Shown in pieces: positions 8,286 through 16,763 of a stretch of 64,000 nt of DNA. Source of the DNA: Novosphingobium lentum NBRC 107847 (lineage in GTDB: Bacteria; Pseudomonadota; Alphaproteobacteria; Sphingomonadales; Sphingomonadaceae); NCBI RefSeq assembly GCF_001590965.1, contig NZ_BCTW01000013.1, forward strand, positions 62,001-126,000. The letters are read 5' to 3'. Position numbers and translations under genes: made by a program. Numbering within the stretch: the stretch's first letter is position 1; the number at the start of each line of letters is the position of its first letter. The notes beneath the pieces are model-generated. The model ran no database searches, had not been told where the DNA came from, and saw only the letters and a list, made by a program, of their open reading frames with translations.

Positions 8286-9872
8286 TCAAGGGATCGGAGG
8301 GACCGACGACGGCGGAATGTCCGCATCGGTTTCATGGACCTCCACCAACCCGCGACCGACGTGGCTGTGGCTCTTGCTGTAGAGGAAGTAGACGGCCAGC
8401 CCCAGGATCGCCCAGCCGGCGAACAGTTCCAGCGTGTACCACGACAGGCTGAAGAACAGGTAGAGGCAGCCCAGCACCGCCACCGGCGCGACGATCATCA
8501 CTGCCGGGGTGCGGAACGGGCGCGTGCGGTTGGGATCGGTCTTGCGCAGGACCACCACCGCGATGGCGACCATCGCAAAGGCGAACAGTGTGCCCGAGTT
8601 CGAAATGTCCGCCAGCGCGCCCACCGGGAACAGCGCGGCGAAAATCGCCACGAAGATGCCGGTGATGATCGTGACCACGTACGGCGTATTGTAGCGCGGG
8701 TGGACCCGGCTCAGCACTTCGGGAAGCAGACCGTCGCGGCTCATCACGAAGAAGATGCGCGTCTGGCCGAACATCATCATCAGCACCACCGAAGGCAGCG
8801 CCAGACCGGCGGCGAGGCCGATCAGGTTGCCGATCTGGCGCCAGCCGATCTCGCGCATGGTCCAGGCCAGCGCTTCCTTCGAACAGACGACGGCCTGGTT
8901 CTGGATGGTCGAGCAGGCGGCAACCAGCTCGGTACTGCCCGGCGCGAGGCCGTGGCCGGTGCCGTCAATCAGCGGCTGTGCCCCGACCGAGCCGATGACT
9001 CCGGCGGCGACCAGGATATAGAACACGGTGCAGATCGCAAGGCTGCCGATCAGGCCGATCGGCATGTTGCGTTGCGGGTTCTTGGTTTCCTCGGCTGCGG
9101 TCGAAACCGCGTCGAACCCGACATAGGCGAAGAAGATCGAGGCGGCCGCCGCCGAAATACCCTTGAAGCCCAACGGCGCGAATGGATGGAAGTTGTGCGA
9201 TTGCATCACCGGCAACGCCAGAATCACGAACACGGTCAGCGCGGTGATCTTGATCATCACCAGGATCGCGTTGATGTACGCGCTTTCCTTGGTGCCGATC
9301 ACCAGCAGCCAGGTGACCAGCAGCGCGATGATCGCGGCGGGCAGGTTGATATAGCCGCCGGCCGCCATGGCCGTGACGATGGCGTCGCTCTGCTCGGCAC
9401 CGAACGCCACCTTGATGTGCGCGATCAGCGCATCGGCGTTGACGATCGTGGAGGGCAGCGAAACGCCCAGATACTCTCGCAACAGGCCCACGAAATAGCC
9501 CGACCAGCCAACCGAAACCGCGCCCGCCGCCACGGCATATTCCAGCACCAGCGCCCAGCCGACCATCCACGCCAGCATCTCGCCCATCACGGCGTAGCTG
9601 TAAGTGTAGGCGGAACCCGAAACCGGGACCATCGAGCTCATTTCAGCGTAGCACAAGGCGGCCACCGCGCAGACGAAGCCGGCGATGATAAAGCTGATCA
9701 TCATGCCCGGCCCGGCCTTTTGCGCCGCTTCGGCGGTCAGCACGAAGATGCCCGTGCCGATGATCGCGCCCACCCCCAGCATGGTAAGCTGGAATGCGCC
9801 GAGCGATCGATGCAGCGATTTCTTCTCGGCTGTCGCCAGAATGGCATCGAGCGGTTTGACGCGACCGAACAT
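8286..9872 (-). CDS. Cationic-amino-acid-type permease, APC superfamily
   Basis: 528 residues with about 12 TM segments plus hydrophobic extensions, belonging to the cationic amino acid transporter/YfnA branch of APC transporters. The motif GVGAIIGTGIFVLT at residues about 32-46 is the substrate-binding TM1 loop; FFAYVGFDAVSTAAEETKNP is the conserved TM6-to-loop region. It should import an amino acid with protons; the specific substrate is unknown. Start chosen at ATG 9872 (MFGRVKPLDAILA, preceded by AGGAG), because the 48 extra residues of the longer frame do not resemble the family. Single gene, convergent with the stress protein. Confidence 0.88.
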   Translation of the reverse strand: MFGRVKPLDAILATAEKKSLHRSLGAFQLTMLGVGAIIGTGIFVLTAEAAQKAGPGMMISFIIAGFVCAVAALCYAEMSSMVPVSGSAYTYSYAVMGEMLAWMVGWALVLEYAVAAGAVSVGWSGYFVGLLREYLGVSLPSTIVNADALIAHIKVAFGAEQSDAIVTAMAAGGYINLPAAIIALLVTWLLVIGTKESAYINAILVMIKITALTVFVILALPVMQSHNFHPFAPLGFKGISAAAASIFFAYVGFDAVSTAAEETKNPQRNMPIGLIGSLAICTVFYILVAAGVIGSVGAQPLIDGTGHGLAPGSTELVAACSTIQNQAVVCSKEALAWTMREIGWRQIGNLIGLAAGLALPSVVLMMMFGQTRIFFVMSRDGLLPEVLSRVHPRYNTPYVVTIITGIFVAIFAALFPVGALADISNSGTLFAFAMVAIAVVVLRKTDPNRTRPFRTPAVMIVAPVAVLGCLYLFFSLSWYTLELFAGWAILGLAVYFLYSKSHSHVGRGLVEVHETDADIPPSSVPPIP

Positions 9873-10116
9873 GTATTTCTCCTGCCAGGACCGGAGCGCC
9901 TGGGCGACCCCCACCAAAAAGGTTGCTCCGGTAACCAGCTTGTAACCGCCGAAGCTAGCGCCAAGCAGACTTGGCGCAAGGCCTTTTTCCCCAGCCTTGC
10001 GCGAGTCCCAGCGCATGGCAGCCCTTGCCTCGGTATCGGTCGGGTGCGGTCAGGTGTCGTTCGGGCCACGGTCGCAATGCTTGCGCGGCCCGGATGAACC
10101 TCTAAAACCCCCGGCC

Positions 10117-10986
10117 ATGTCCACGACCTTCCAGCTCGATACCGCGACCAGTCGCGCCAACCCCACCCCGGCGCCGATGAAGCGGCTGACCGTGCCGGCG
10201 ATCCGCCAGCGCAAGAAGGATGGCGTGACCAAAGAGCCGATCGTGATGCTGACCGCCTACACCGCCCGGCAGGCGCAACTGCTCGATGCGCACTGCGACC
10301 TGCTGCTGGTGGGAGATTCGCTGGGGCAGGTGATCTACGGCCTGCCATCGAGCGTTCCGGTCACGCTCGACATGATGGCAGCGCACGGGGCGGCGGTGGT
10401 GCGCGGCAGCTACCACGCGGTGGTGATCGTCGACATGCCGTTCGGCAGCTACGAAGCCTCGCCCGAACAGGCTTTCACCAACGCGGCGCGGCTGCTCAAG
10501 GAAACCGGATGCGCCGCTGTGAAGCTGGAAGGCGGAGAGGCGATGGCCGAAACCGTGGCCTTCCTGACCCGGCGCGGCATCCCGGTGATGGGCCATGTCG
10601 GGCTGACCCCGCAGGCGGTCAACCAGCTCGGCGGTTATAATGCGCGCGGGCGGACCAGGGCCGAAGCGGCCAAGATCGTCGGCGACGCGCGCGCGCTGGC
10701 AGAGGCCGGCGCGTTCGCCATCGTCATCGAGGGCGTGGTCGAACCGATCGCGGTCGAGATCACCGCAGCGGTGCCCTGCCCCACCATCGGCATCGGCGCA
10801 TCGGCGCAGTGCGACGGGCAGGTGCTGGTGACCGAAGACATGCTCGGCATGTTCGAACGCGTACCGCGCTTCGTCAAAGTCTATGAAAACATCGCCGAAA
10901 CGATCGCCGAGGCCGCCGCGACATATGCCCGTGAAGTGCGTGACCGCAGCTTTCCGGGTGTGGAGCAGACTTACCAGCCCAAGTGA
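10117..10986 (+). CDS. panB: 3-methyl-2-oxobutanoate hydroxymethyltransferase
   Basis: 289 residues. It transfers a hydroxymethyl group from methylene-tetrahydrofolate to 2-oxoisovalerate, giving ketopantoate, the first step of pantothenate synthesis. Family landmarks are in order: [15 protein letters not shown], the metal-site strand [34 protein letters not shown], the catalytic-Glu strand IVIEGV and IGIGAS. An extra ~20-residue N-terminus precedes the usual start of the domain ([12 protein letters not shown]), so translation could also begin at the internal Met. No other pan gene is adjacent. Confidence 0.95.
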   Translation: MSTTFQLDTATSRANPTPAPMKRLTVPAIRQRKKDGVTKEPIVMLTAYTARQAQLLDAHCDLLLVGDSLGQVIYGLPSSVPVTLDMMAAHGAAVVRGSYHAVVIVDMPFGSYEASPEQAFTNAARLLKETGCAAVKLEGGEAMAETVAFLTRRGIPVMGHVGLTPQAVNQLGGYNARGRTRAEAAKIVGDARALAEAGAFAIVIEGVVEPIAVEITAAVPCPTIGIGASAQCDGQVLVTEDMLGMFERVPRFVKVYENIAETIAEAAATYAREVRDRSFPGVEQTYQPK

Positions 10987-11003
10987 TTCTGGATCATCGT
11001 AGA

Positions 11004-11032
11004 CAGACCCGAACCGCTCCGGTCCGGGTCTG
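11004..11032 (+). terminator. Hairpin after panB
   Basis: CAGACCCGAACC and GGTCCGGGTCTG form a 12-bp stem with one mismatch around GCTCC, starting 18 bases after the panB stop. The following bases are only weakly T-rich (CGTTGTCGTT), so it may be an imperfect terminator. Confidence 0.55.
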
Positions 11033-11082
11033 CGTTGTCGTTACCAATTCACGCGTCTGCGACAATGCGGCTCTCCCCAATC

Positions 11083-11169
11083 CCGCCCATCCTGAGCTTG
11101 TCGAAGGACTGTCCTTTTCTGCCGACGCGGAAGTGAGGTGCAATCCTTCGACAAGCTCAGGACGGACGG
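11083..11169. repeat. REP-like inverted repeat, family A (CTTCGACAAGCTCAG core)
   Basis: Two imperfectly complementary 29-base arms (11083-11111 and 11141-11169) carry the core CTTCGACAAGCTCAG and its complement, separated by 29 bases. Related elements occur at 22999-23097 and 51263-51383. It lies between panB and the DUF475 gene. Confidence 0.8.
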
Positions 11170-11224
11170 ATAAAAACGAAGTTATCGATCTGCAGATCGG
11201 TGGCAAAACCAGTCAGGACTCCAG

Positions 11225-12262
11225 GTGCTTCAGCAGTTTCGCGGATCGATCATTTTCACGCTGGTCTGCCTGGTGCTGGCCGCCTTGGTCGGGTGGCTGC
11301 GCACGCATACCCTCGCCGGGCTGTTCGAAGTGCTGTGGGTGGTGATCGTGCTGGCGGTGCTGGAGATATCGCTGTCGTTCGACAACGCGGTGGTCAATGC
11401 CGCCGTGCTCGAGAAGATGACGCCGGTGTGGCAGAAGCGTTTTCTCACCTGGGGCATGGTGATCGCGGTGTTCGGCATGCGCATCGTGTTTCCGCTGGGA
11501 ATCGTGGCGATCGCCGCCGGGATCGGTCCGGTCGAGGCGCTGCGCCTGTCGCTGGAACAACCGCAGGAATATGAAAAGATCGTCAGCGGCGCGCATATCG
11601 GCATTGCCGGGTTCGGCGGCGCGTTCCTAGCGATGGTCGGGCTCAAGTTCTTCTTCGACAGCGACAAGGACGTGCACTGGATCGGACTGGTCGAGCGGTT
11701 CCTCTCGCGCTTTTCATCGATCAGCGCGCTCGAGATGGCGCTGGTGCTGCTGGCAGTGCTGGGCGTGGCGTCGCTGCTGCCGCAGGACGTGGCGATGCGG
11801 TTCGTGATCGCGGCGATCTTCGGGCTCGTCTCGTTCGTAGTGGTTGATGGCATCGGCACCATGCTGGAATCGAAGGAGGCGGCCACCCGTGCCGTTGCAG
11901 GCGAAGTCGCGCGCGCCGGGCTTGGCGGGTTCATCTACCTCAATGTGCTCGACGCTTCGTTCAGTTTCGACGGCGTGATCGGCGCGTTCGCCTTGTCGAA
12001 CAACATGCTGGTGATCGCGCTGGGCCTGTCGATCGGTGCGATGTTCGTGCGATCGATGACGATCATGATGGTCGAAAAGGGCACGCTGGGCGAATACCGC
12101 TACCTTGAACACGGCGCGTTCTGGGCGATCATCGTGCTGGGCGGGATCATGCTGGCGTCGGCGCGCTTCGAGATTTCGGAAACCGTCACCGGGCTGATCG
12201 GCGGCGTGCTGATCGCGCTCTCGCTGGCGTGGTCGGTGCGGTACAAACGGCGCGAGGGCTGA
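11225..12262 (+). CDS. DUF475 integral membrane protein, TerC-related
   Basis: 345 residues with about nine TM segments. Two acidic intramembrane motifs, LSFDNAVVNAAVL (about residues 50-62) and FSFDGVIGAFALSNN (about 245-260), mark the DUF475 family and resemble the metal-handling motifs of TerC-type transporters. That suggests export of a divalent metal such as manganese, which is inference. The start is GTG at 11225 with AGGA a few bases upstream; no ATG fits the beginning of the first TM segment. Followed by a perfect palindromic repeat and convergent with the CoA transferase gene. Confidence 0.85.
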   Translation: MLQQFRGSIIFTLVCLVLAALVGWLRTHTLAGLFEVLWVVIVLAVLEISLSFDNAVVNAAVLEKMTPVWQKRFLTWGMVIAVFGMRIVFPLGIVAIAAGIGPVEALRLSLEQPQEYEKIVSGAHIGIAGFGGAFLAMVGLKFFFDSDKDVHWIGLVERFLSRFSSISALEMALVLLAVLGVASLLPQDVAMRFVIAAIFGLVSFVVVDGIGTMLESKEAATRAVAGEVARAGLGGFIYLNVLDASFSFDGVIGAFALSNNMLVIALGLSIGAMFVRSMTIMMVEKGTLGEYRYLEHGAFWAIIVLGGIMLASARFEISETVTGLIGGVLIALSLAWSVRYKRREG

Positions 12263-12271
12263 GGGGTTACA

Positions 12272-12363
12272 CGTCGTCCCGGACTTGATCCGGGACCGCC
12301 GGCAAGATCATCCGAACGTAGCGGCGATGCGGCCAGCGGTCCCGGATCAAGTCCGGGACGACG
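12272..12363. repeat. REP-like inverted repeat, family B, perfect 28-bp arms
   Basis: Arms 12272-12299 and 12336-12363 are fully complementary over 28 bases; the core is CCCGGACTTGATCCGGGA, itself palindromic. The loop is 36 bases. It sits between convergent genes and could fold as a transcription terminator for both. A second, less perfect copy is at 32620-32701. Confidence 0.85.
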
Positions 12364-12369
12364 AAAACT

Positions 12370-13443
12370 TCAGTCCAGCCGCACACCCGTCAGCCGCGGA
12401 GCCGCCGCCGGCGTGCCGCTGAACCGTGGCGCGGGGGCGGGCATGACCAGCCCTTCGGTTTCCACGAACGTTCCCCGAGCGACCATGTGCGGGTGCTTCG
12501 GCGCTTCGGCCAGGCTGAGCACCGGGGCGAAACAGATGTCGAACCCGTCCATGATCGCGCACCATTCGCCGCGCGTCTTGGTCAGGAACAGTTCTGCGAT
12601 GCGCACTTTGAGATCGGGCCAGCGCGCCCGGTCCATCTGCACTTCGGGCGCGAACGCCGGATCGTCCTTCAACCCGGTCTTCTCCAGCAGCAGCGCATAG
12701 AACTGCGGCTCGATCGATCCGATCGAGATCCACTTTCCGTCCGATGTTTCGTACGTGTCATAGAAGTGCGCGCCGCCGTCGAGCAGGTTGACCCCGCGCT
12801 CGTCCTGCCACATGCCGCTGCCGAAATAGGTGTAGGTCATCGCCGACAGGATCGCCGCGCCATCAACCATCGCGCAGTCGACCACCTGGCCCTTGCCCGT
12901 GCGCTGCGCCGACAGCATGGCCGCGACCACGCCGAACGCCATCAGCATGCCGCCGCCACCGAAATCGCCGACCGCGTTGACCGGAAACGCCGGCTTTTGC
13001 CCCGCCTGGCCATAGCTGTGCAGCGCGCCGGTGAGCGAGATGTAGTTGATATCGTGGCCGGCACGCGGCGCCATCGGGCCGTCCTGGCCCCACCCGGTCA
13101 TGCGGCCGTAGACCAGCCGGGGGTTGTCGGCGAGCAGCACCTCGGGCCCCAGCCCCAGCCGCTCCATAACCCCGGGGCGATAGCCTTCGACCAGCGCATC
13201 GGCGTCCTTCACCAGTTCGCGCACGCGTGCGACCGATGCGGGGTCCTTCATGTCGAGCGTGATCAGCGTGCGGTTGCGGTTGAGGATATCGCGGTTGCCG
13301 GCGTCGCCTGCAGGCGGGCGCTTGCCCGGACGCTCGATCCGGATGACCCGCGCGCCATGATCGGCCAGCATCATGCACGCGAACGGCCCCGGCCCGATCC
13401 CGGCAAGTTCGATCACCGTCAGCCCTTCGAGCACACCCGCCAT
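12370..13443 (-). CDS. CaiB/BaiF CoA transferase family, alpha-methylacyl-CoA racemase-like
   Basis: 357 residues. Starts with LEGLTVIELAGIGPGPFACMMLADHGARVIRIERPG, the standard CoA-binding beginning of the family. The racemase catalytic residues are in place: His in GHDINYI, Asp in GDFGGGG and Glu in DTYETSDGKW. It therefore more likely epimerises 2-methylacyl-CoA esters than transfers CoA. Start ATG 13443 fits the family; the longer frame lacks similarity. Directly upstream lies a pseudo-palindrome (13463-13480) that also occurs before moxR. The gene may be monocistronic; the next gene on this strand ends 86 bases upstream. Confidence 0.88.
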   Translation of the reverse strand: MAGVLEGLTVIELAGIGPGPFACMMLADHGARVIRIERPGKRPPAGDAGNRDILNRNRTLITLDMKDPASVARVRELVKDADALVEGYRPGVMERLGLGPEVLLADNPRLVYGRMTGWGQDGPMAPRAGHDINYISLTGALHSYGQAGQKPAFPVNAVGDFGGGGMLMAFGVVAAMLSAQRTGKGQVVDCAMVDGAAILSAMTYTYFGSGMWQDERGVNLLDGGAHFYDTYETSDGKWISIGSIEPQFYALLLEKTGLKDDPAFAPEVQMDRARWPDLKVRIAELFLTKTRGEWCAIMDGFDICFAPVLSLAEAPKHPHMVARGTFVETEGLVMPAPAPRFSGTPAAAPRLTGVRLD

Positions 13444-13462
13444 AATCCCCGCCCCTTGCAAT

Positions 13463-13480
13463 TTAACCGATCGATTGAAC
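13463..13480. promoter_or_regulatory. Operator-like pseudo-palindrome TTAACCGATCGATTGAAC
   Basis: Centred on CGATCG, 20-37 bases upstream of the CoA transferase start. A near-identical 18-mer (TTAACCGAACGATTAAAC) precedes moxR at 56573-56590. A TetR-type repressor site is one possibility; no regulator gene is adjacent. Confidence 0.35.
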
Positions 13481-13528
13481 CGGGCTTTGCCGCGACCGGG
13501 GCGTGGTGTCGAGCAAAATGCGGGCGGG

Positions 13529-15421
13529 TCAGTCGGCGTCCGCGCCGCTCGGGTCCGCGATGCTGCGCGCCGTCGCAAGGTGCTGGACCGGCGCGGCCAG
13601 CATGGCGGACTTGGCGAACAGTTCGCCGGCCAGATTGCTGGAACCGTCCTGCGCGCGCAGGATCATGGCATAGGCCCGGCTCGTGCGCGGACTGGCCGGT
13701 TGGGCGGTATAGGCCGCCGCCGCGTCGCGCTGCGCGCCCGCCGCATCGCCCGACCGCAGCTGGACGATGGCCAGATCGGCCAGCAGCGTCGCGCCACCCT
13801 GCCGACGAATGCGCAGCGCGGACAGCATCTCGTTCGCCCGCGCCCAGTCGCCGGTGCGGGCATACGCATCGCCGAGCATGCGCGCGGCCTGCACCGAATT
13901 GGGGTTCTGGTTGATGTACGCCGCCAACGCCCGGTCGGCCGACTCATCCTGCCCGGTCGCGCGCATCGTCGCCACCAGCCGCCGCAGCACCGGCTCGGTC
14001 AGGCGGATCGACGCGGCGCGTGCGTAATCGCCCAGCGCCCCGTTGGCATCGCCGCCCATCAGACGCACGTCACCCTCGATCAGCCAGGTTTCGGCGGAAC
14101 CGGGATTGCTGGTGCGGAACCTGGCGGCGACGGTCAGCGCCCCCGCGCCCTGCCCGGCGGCCAGCAGCCCGCGCACATACGGCACCACCGTATCGGCGGA
14201 TCTGGGGTTGTCGTTGTATTGCGCCGCCAGCACGTCCACCGGCGAAGCCACGGACAGCGGCACGAACGGCGCATCGGCGCCCAGCACCGCGCGCTGCAGG
14301 AACGGCGCGGCGCGATCGCGCTCACCGCTTTCCTCCAGCGACCGCGCGACCAGCGCCGTGATGTAGGGCGATGCGCCGGGCCGCCGGGCAATGTCCTCGA
14401 ACCGCTCGACCACCTGTTCGTCATTGCCCTGACGCGCCAGCGCGCGTGCGAGCATGGCCTGCGCCTGCGAATTGTCGGGCTGGAAGCGCAGCAGCCGGTC
14501 GAACTGTTCGACCGCAAGGTTGATGTTGCCGGCGCGGTATTCCAGCACGCCGTTGAGCAGGATCGCCGCCGGCACATCGCGCAGCTTGGTCCCGGTCTTG
14601 AGCATGATCGCGCGCGCCAGCGCGGTCTTGCCGGCGCGCGCCGCCAGTACCGCCTGCAGCAGATAGCCGCGCGGGTTGCCGGGATCGACCTCTTCCAGTT
14701 TGCGACAGACGGTCAGCATCGCCCGATAGCGCCCCAGATCGCCCAGCGTCGCGGCATATTCGCCCAGCAGCGACCGATCGCTTGATGCGCGCTTCAGCCC
14801 GGCTTCGAACCACGGTAGCGAGGCGGCAAGGCCATAGCGCTCGCGCACCATCAGGCCTTTCATCTCGAGCGCGCGCACGTTGGCCGGATCGACCGCGAGC
14901 GCCTGGTCCGCCGCCCAATCCGCGCCCGCCTGCTGCCCGCTGACGAAACGCATCCGCGCGACCAGCACCCACAGCATGCCATCGCGCGGGTTCAGCCGCA
15001 CCGACTGGTCGAAGGCCGCCGCCGCGCCGTTCAGGTTGCCTTCGACCAGTTCGAGCTGGCCGCGTGTGCGCCATCCCAGCGCGGCAGAGTCGGGCGTGAA
15101 CGCGCCGCTATCCAGTACCTTGCGCGCTTCCCGGCGATCGCCTTGCAGCAACATCGCCTCGGCCAGCTGCGCCCGCACGGCATCGGCGGGAGCGCCCTGC
15201 CGGATGGCTTCGCGCAGGCGCACTTCGGCGGTCACGCCATCGCCGCGCGCCACCGCACTGCGCGCGGCGGCGCGGGCCGGCTCGACCAGTGCTCGACCGT
15301 CACCGCTGGCCACGGCGGGCACGGCCAGCGCCAGCAGGCCGATGACCGCGAGCAGCCCCGCTGCAAGCCGCCGCGCGGGCGCGGGCCTAGCTATTGAGGT
15401 CGTATTGCTTGAGCAGGTCAT
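13529..15421 (-). CDS. prsT: PEP-CTERM/XrtA system TPR-repeat protein
   Basis: About 630 residues if started at ATG 15421. A signal peptide (ARRLAAGLLAVIGLLALAVPAVAS) is followed by a solenoid of tetratricopeptide repeats covering nearly the whole chain, e.g. GNLNGAAAAFDQSVRLNPRDGMLWVLVARM. The protein should be exported and act as a scaffold for exopolysaccharide assembly, as assigned to the third gene of [12 protein letters not shown] loci. The chosen start overlaps the end of prsR by 35 bases, and no start codon placing the signal peptide downstream of the prsR stop is visible. Translational coupling is likely. Confidence 0.8.
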   Translation of the reverse strand: MTCSSNTTSIARPAPARRLAAGLLAVIGLLALAVPAVASGDGRALVEPARAAARSAVARGDGVTAEVRLREAIRQGAPADAVRAQLAEAMLLQGDRREARKVLDSGAFTPDSAALGWRTRGQLELVEGNLNGAAAAFDQSVRLNPRDGMLWVLVARMRFVSGQQAGADWAADQALAVDPANVRALEMKGLMVRERYGLAASLPWFEAGLKRASSDRSLLGEYAATLGDLGRYRAMLTVCRKLEEVDPGNPRGYLLQAVLAARAGKTALARAIMLKTGTKLRDVPAAILLNGVLEYRAGNINLAVEQFDRLLRFQPDNSQAQAMLARALARQGNDEQVVERFEDIARRPGASPYITALVARSLEESGERDRAAPFLQRAVLGADAPFVPLSVASPVDVLAAQYNDNPRSADTVVPYVRGLLAAGQGAGALTVAARFRTSNPGSAETWLIEGDVRLMGGDANGALGDYARAASIRLTEPVLRRLVATMRATGQDESADRALAAYINQNPNSVQAARMLGDAYARTGDWARANEMLSALRIRRQGGATLLADLAIVQLRSGDAAGAQRDAAAAYTAQPASPRTSRAYAMILRAQDGSSNLAGELFAKSAMLAAPVQHLATARSIADPSGADAD

Positions 15422-16763
15422 ACAACGTCGGCCGACTGATCCCGAGCAACCGCGCGGTGCCAGAAATGTTGCCCTCGCTGCGCGCCAGCGCGTGCCGGAT
15501 GACCCGGCGATCGGCACTTTCGCGCGCGCTCTTGAGGTTGAGCGGGTTGTCCTGCGCCGTGTCGGGCGCGGCGAGGTCGAGATCGGTGGCGGCAATCAGC
15601 TTGCCGTCGGCCATGATGACCGCGCGCTTCACCCGGTTTTCCAGCTCGCGGACGTTGCCCGGCCAGTTCCACGCGTCGATCGCCGCCAGCGCATCGGGCG
15701 CAAAGCCCTGAACCTGGGGGTTCATTTCCTTGGAGAACTTGGTCAGGAACGCCTTGGCCAGCAAGGTCGGGTCGCCCGGGCGTTCGGCCAGGCTGGGGAT
15801 CTTCACGACGATTTCGGCCAGGCGATAGAACAGGTCCTCGCGGAACCGCCCGTCGGCGATCATCGCTTCCAGGTTCTGGTGCGTCGCGCAGACGATGCGC
15901 GTATCGACCGCGATCGAGCGGCGACCGCCGATGCGCTCGATCGTGCGTTCCTGCAGGAAGCGCAGCAGTTTGACCTGCAACTGCAGCGGGATGTCGCCCA
16001 CTTCGTCGAGGAACAGCGTGCCGCCGTCGGCCATTTCGATCTTGCCTTCGGTCATCTTGACCGCGCCGGTGAACGCGCCCTTTTCGTGCCCGAACAACTC
16101 GCTTTCGAGCAGGTTTTCCGGGATCGCGGCGCAGTTGATCGCCACGAACGATCCTTGCGCGCGGCGCGACGCCTCGTGCACGCCGCGCGCCAGCAGTTCC
16201 TTGCCGGTGCCACTCGCGCCCAGCAGCATGACCGAGACGTTGGTGTTGGCCACGCGTTCGATCGTGCGCGCCACGCGCACCATTTCGGGCGCGGAGGTCA
16301 GCAACGACCCCAGCACGCGGTTGTCGCGGCCGCTCTTTTCGGCGAGCGCACGGTTTTCCGCCTCCAGCCGGTGGAGATGCAGCGCGCGCCGCACGATCAG
16401 CCCCAGCGCATCGATATCGACCGGCTTCTGATAGAAATCGTAGGCGCCCTGCGCGATCGCCCGCTGCGCACTTTCGCGCGCGCCGTGGCCGCTGGCGACG
16501 ATCACCTTGGTGTCGGGCTTCAGCGCCATGATCTCGTCGAGCACGGCAAAGCCTTCGCTGGTGCCGTCGGGGTCCGGCGGCAGGCCAAGGTCGAGCGTGA
16601 CCACTTCGGGTGCCTCGGAACGCAGCAGCGCCAGCGCGCTGGCCCGGTCGCCGGCGATGTGGACCTCGAAATCCTCATAGACCCATTTCAGCTGGGCCTG
16701 CAGCCCCGGATCGTCCTCGACGATCAGCAGCCGGGGCATGCGGTCGGGTTTGGCGTCGGTCAT
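15387..16763 (-). CDS. prsR: PEP-CTERM-box response regulator, sigma-54 activator
   Basis: 458 residues. Receiver domain 10-130 with acidic pair EDD, phospho-acceptor Asp58 (VTLDLGLP) and Lys113. AAA+ activator domain about 155-390 with Walker A GASGTGKE at 182-189, the sigma-54 contact loop GAFTGA and [12 protein letters not shown] Fis-type helix-turn-helix follows at the C-terminus ([20 protein letters not shown]). It should bind enhancers and drive RpoN promoters of exopolysaccharide and PEP-CTERM protein genes when phosphorylated by PrsK. Its ATG overlaps the prsK stop by one base, so the pair is co-translated. Confidence 0.93.
   Translation of the reverse strand: MTDAKPDRMPRLLIVEDDPGLQAQLKWVYEDFEVHIAGDRASALALLRSEAPEVVTLDLGLPPDPDGTSEGFAVLDEIMALKPDTKVIVASGHGARESAQRAIAQGAYDFYQKPVDIDALGLIVRRALHLHRLEAENRALAEKSGRDNRVLGSLLTSAPEMVRVARTIERVANTNVSVMLLGASGTGKELLARGVHEASRRAQGSFVAINCAAIPENLLESELFGHEKGAFTGAVKMTEGKIEMADGGTLFLDEVGDIPLQLQVKLLRFLQERTIERIGGRRSIAVDTRIVCATHQNLEAMIADGRFREDLFYRLAEIVVKIPSLAERPGDPTLLAKAFLTKFSKEMNPQVQGFAPDALAAIDAWNWPGNVRELENRVKRAVIMADGKLIAATDLDLAAPDTAQDNPLNLKSARESADRRVIRHALARSEGNISGTARLLGISRPTLYDLLKQYDLNS

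Noticed and set aside
8334-10097. 587-codon plus-strand open frame opposite the permease
   Set aside because: Its His/Asp/Arg/Gln-rich composition is typical of antisense reading through a GC-rich membrane protein gene.
9873-10116. Riboswitch upstream of the amino acid permease
   Set aside because: The region has short inverted segments, but no recognisable lysine, glycine or glutamine aptamer features.
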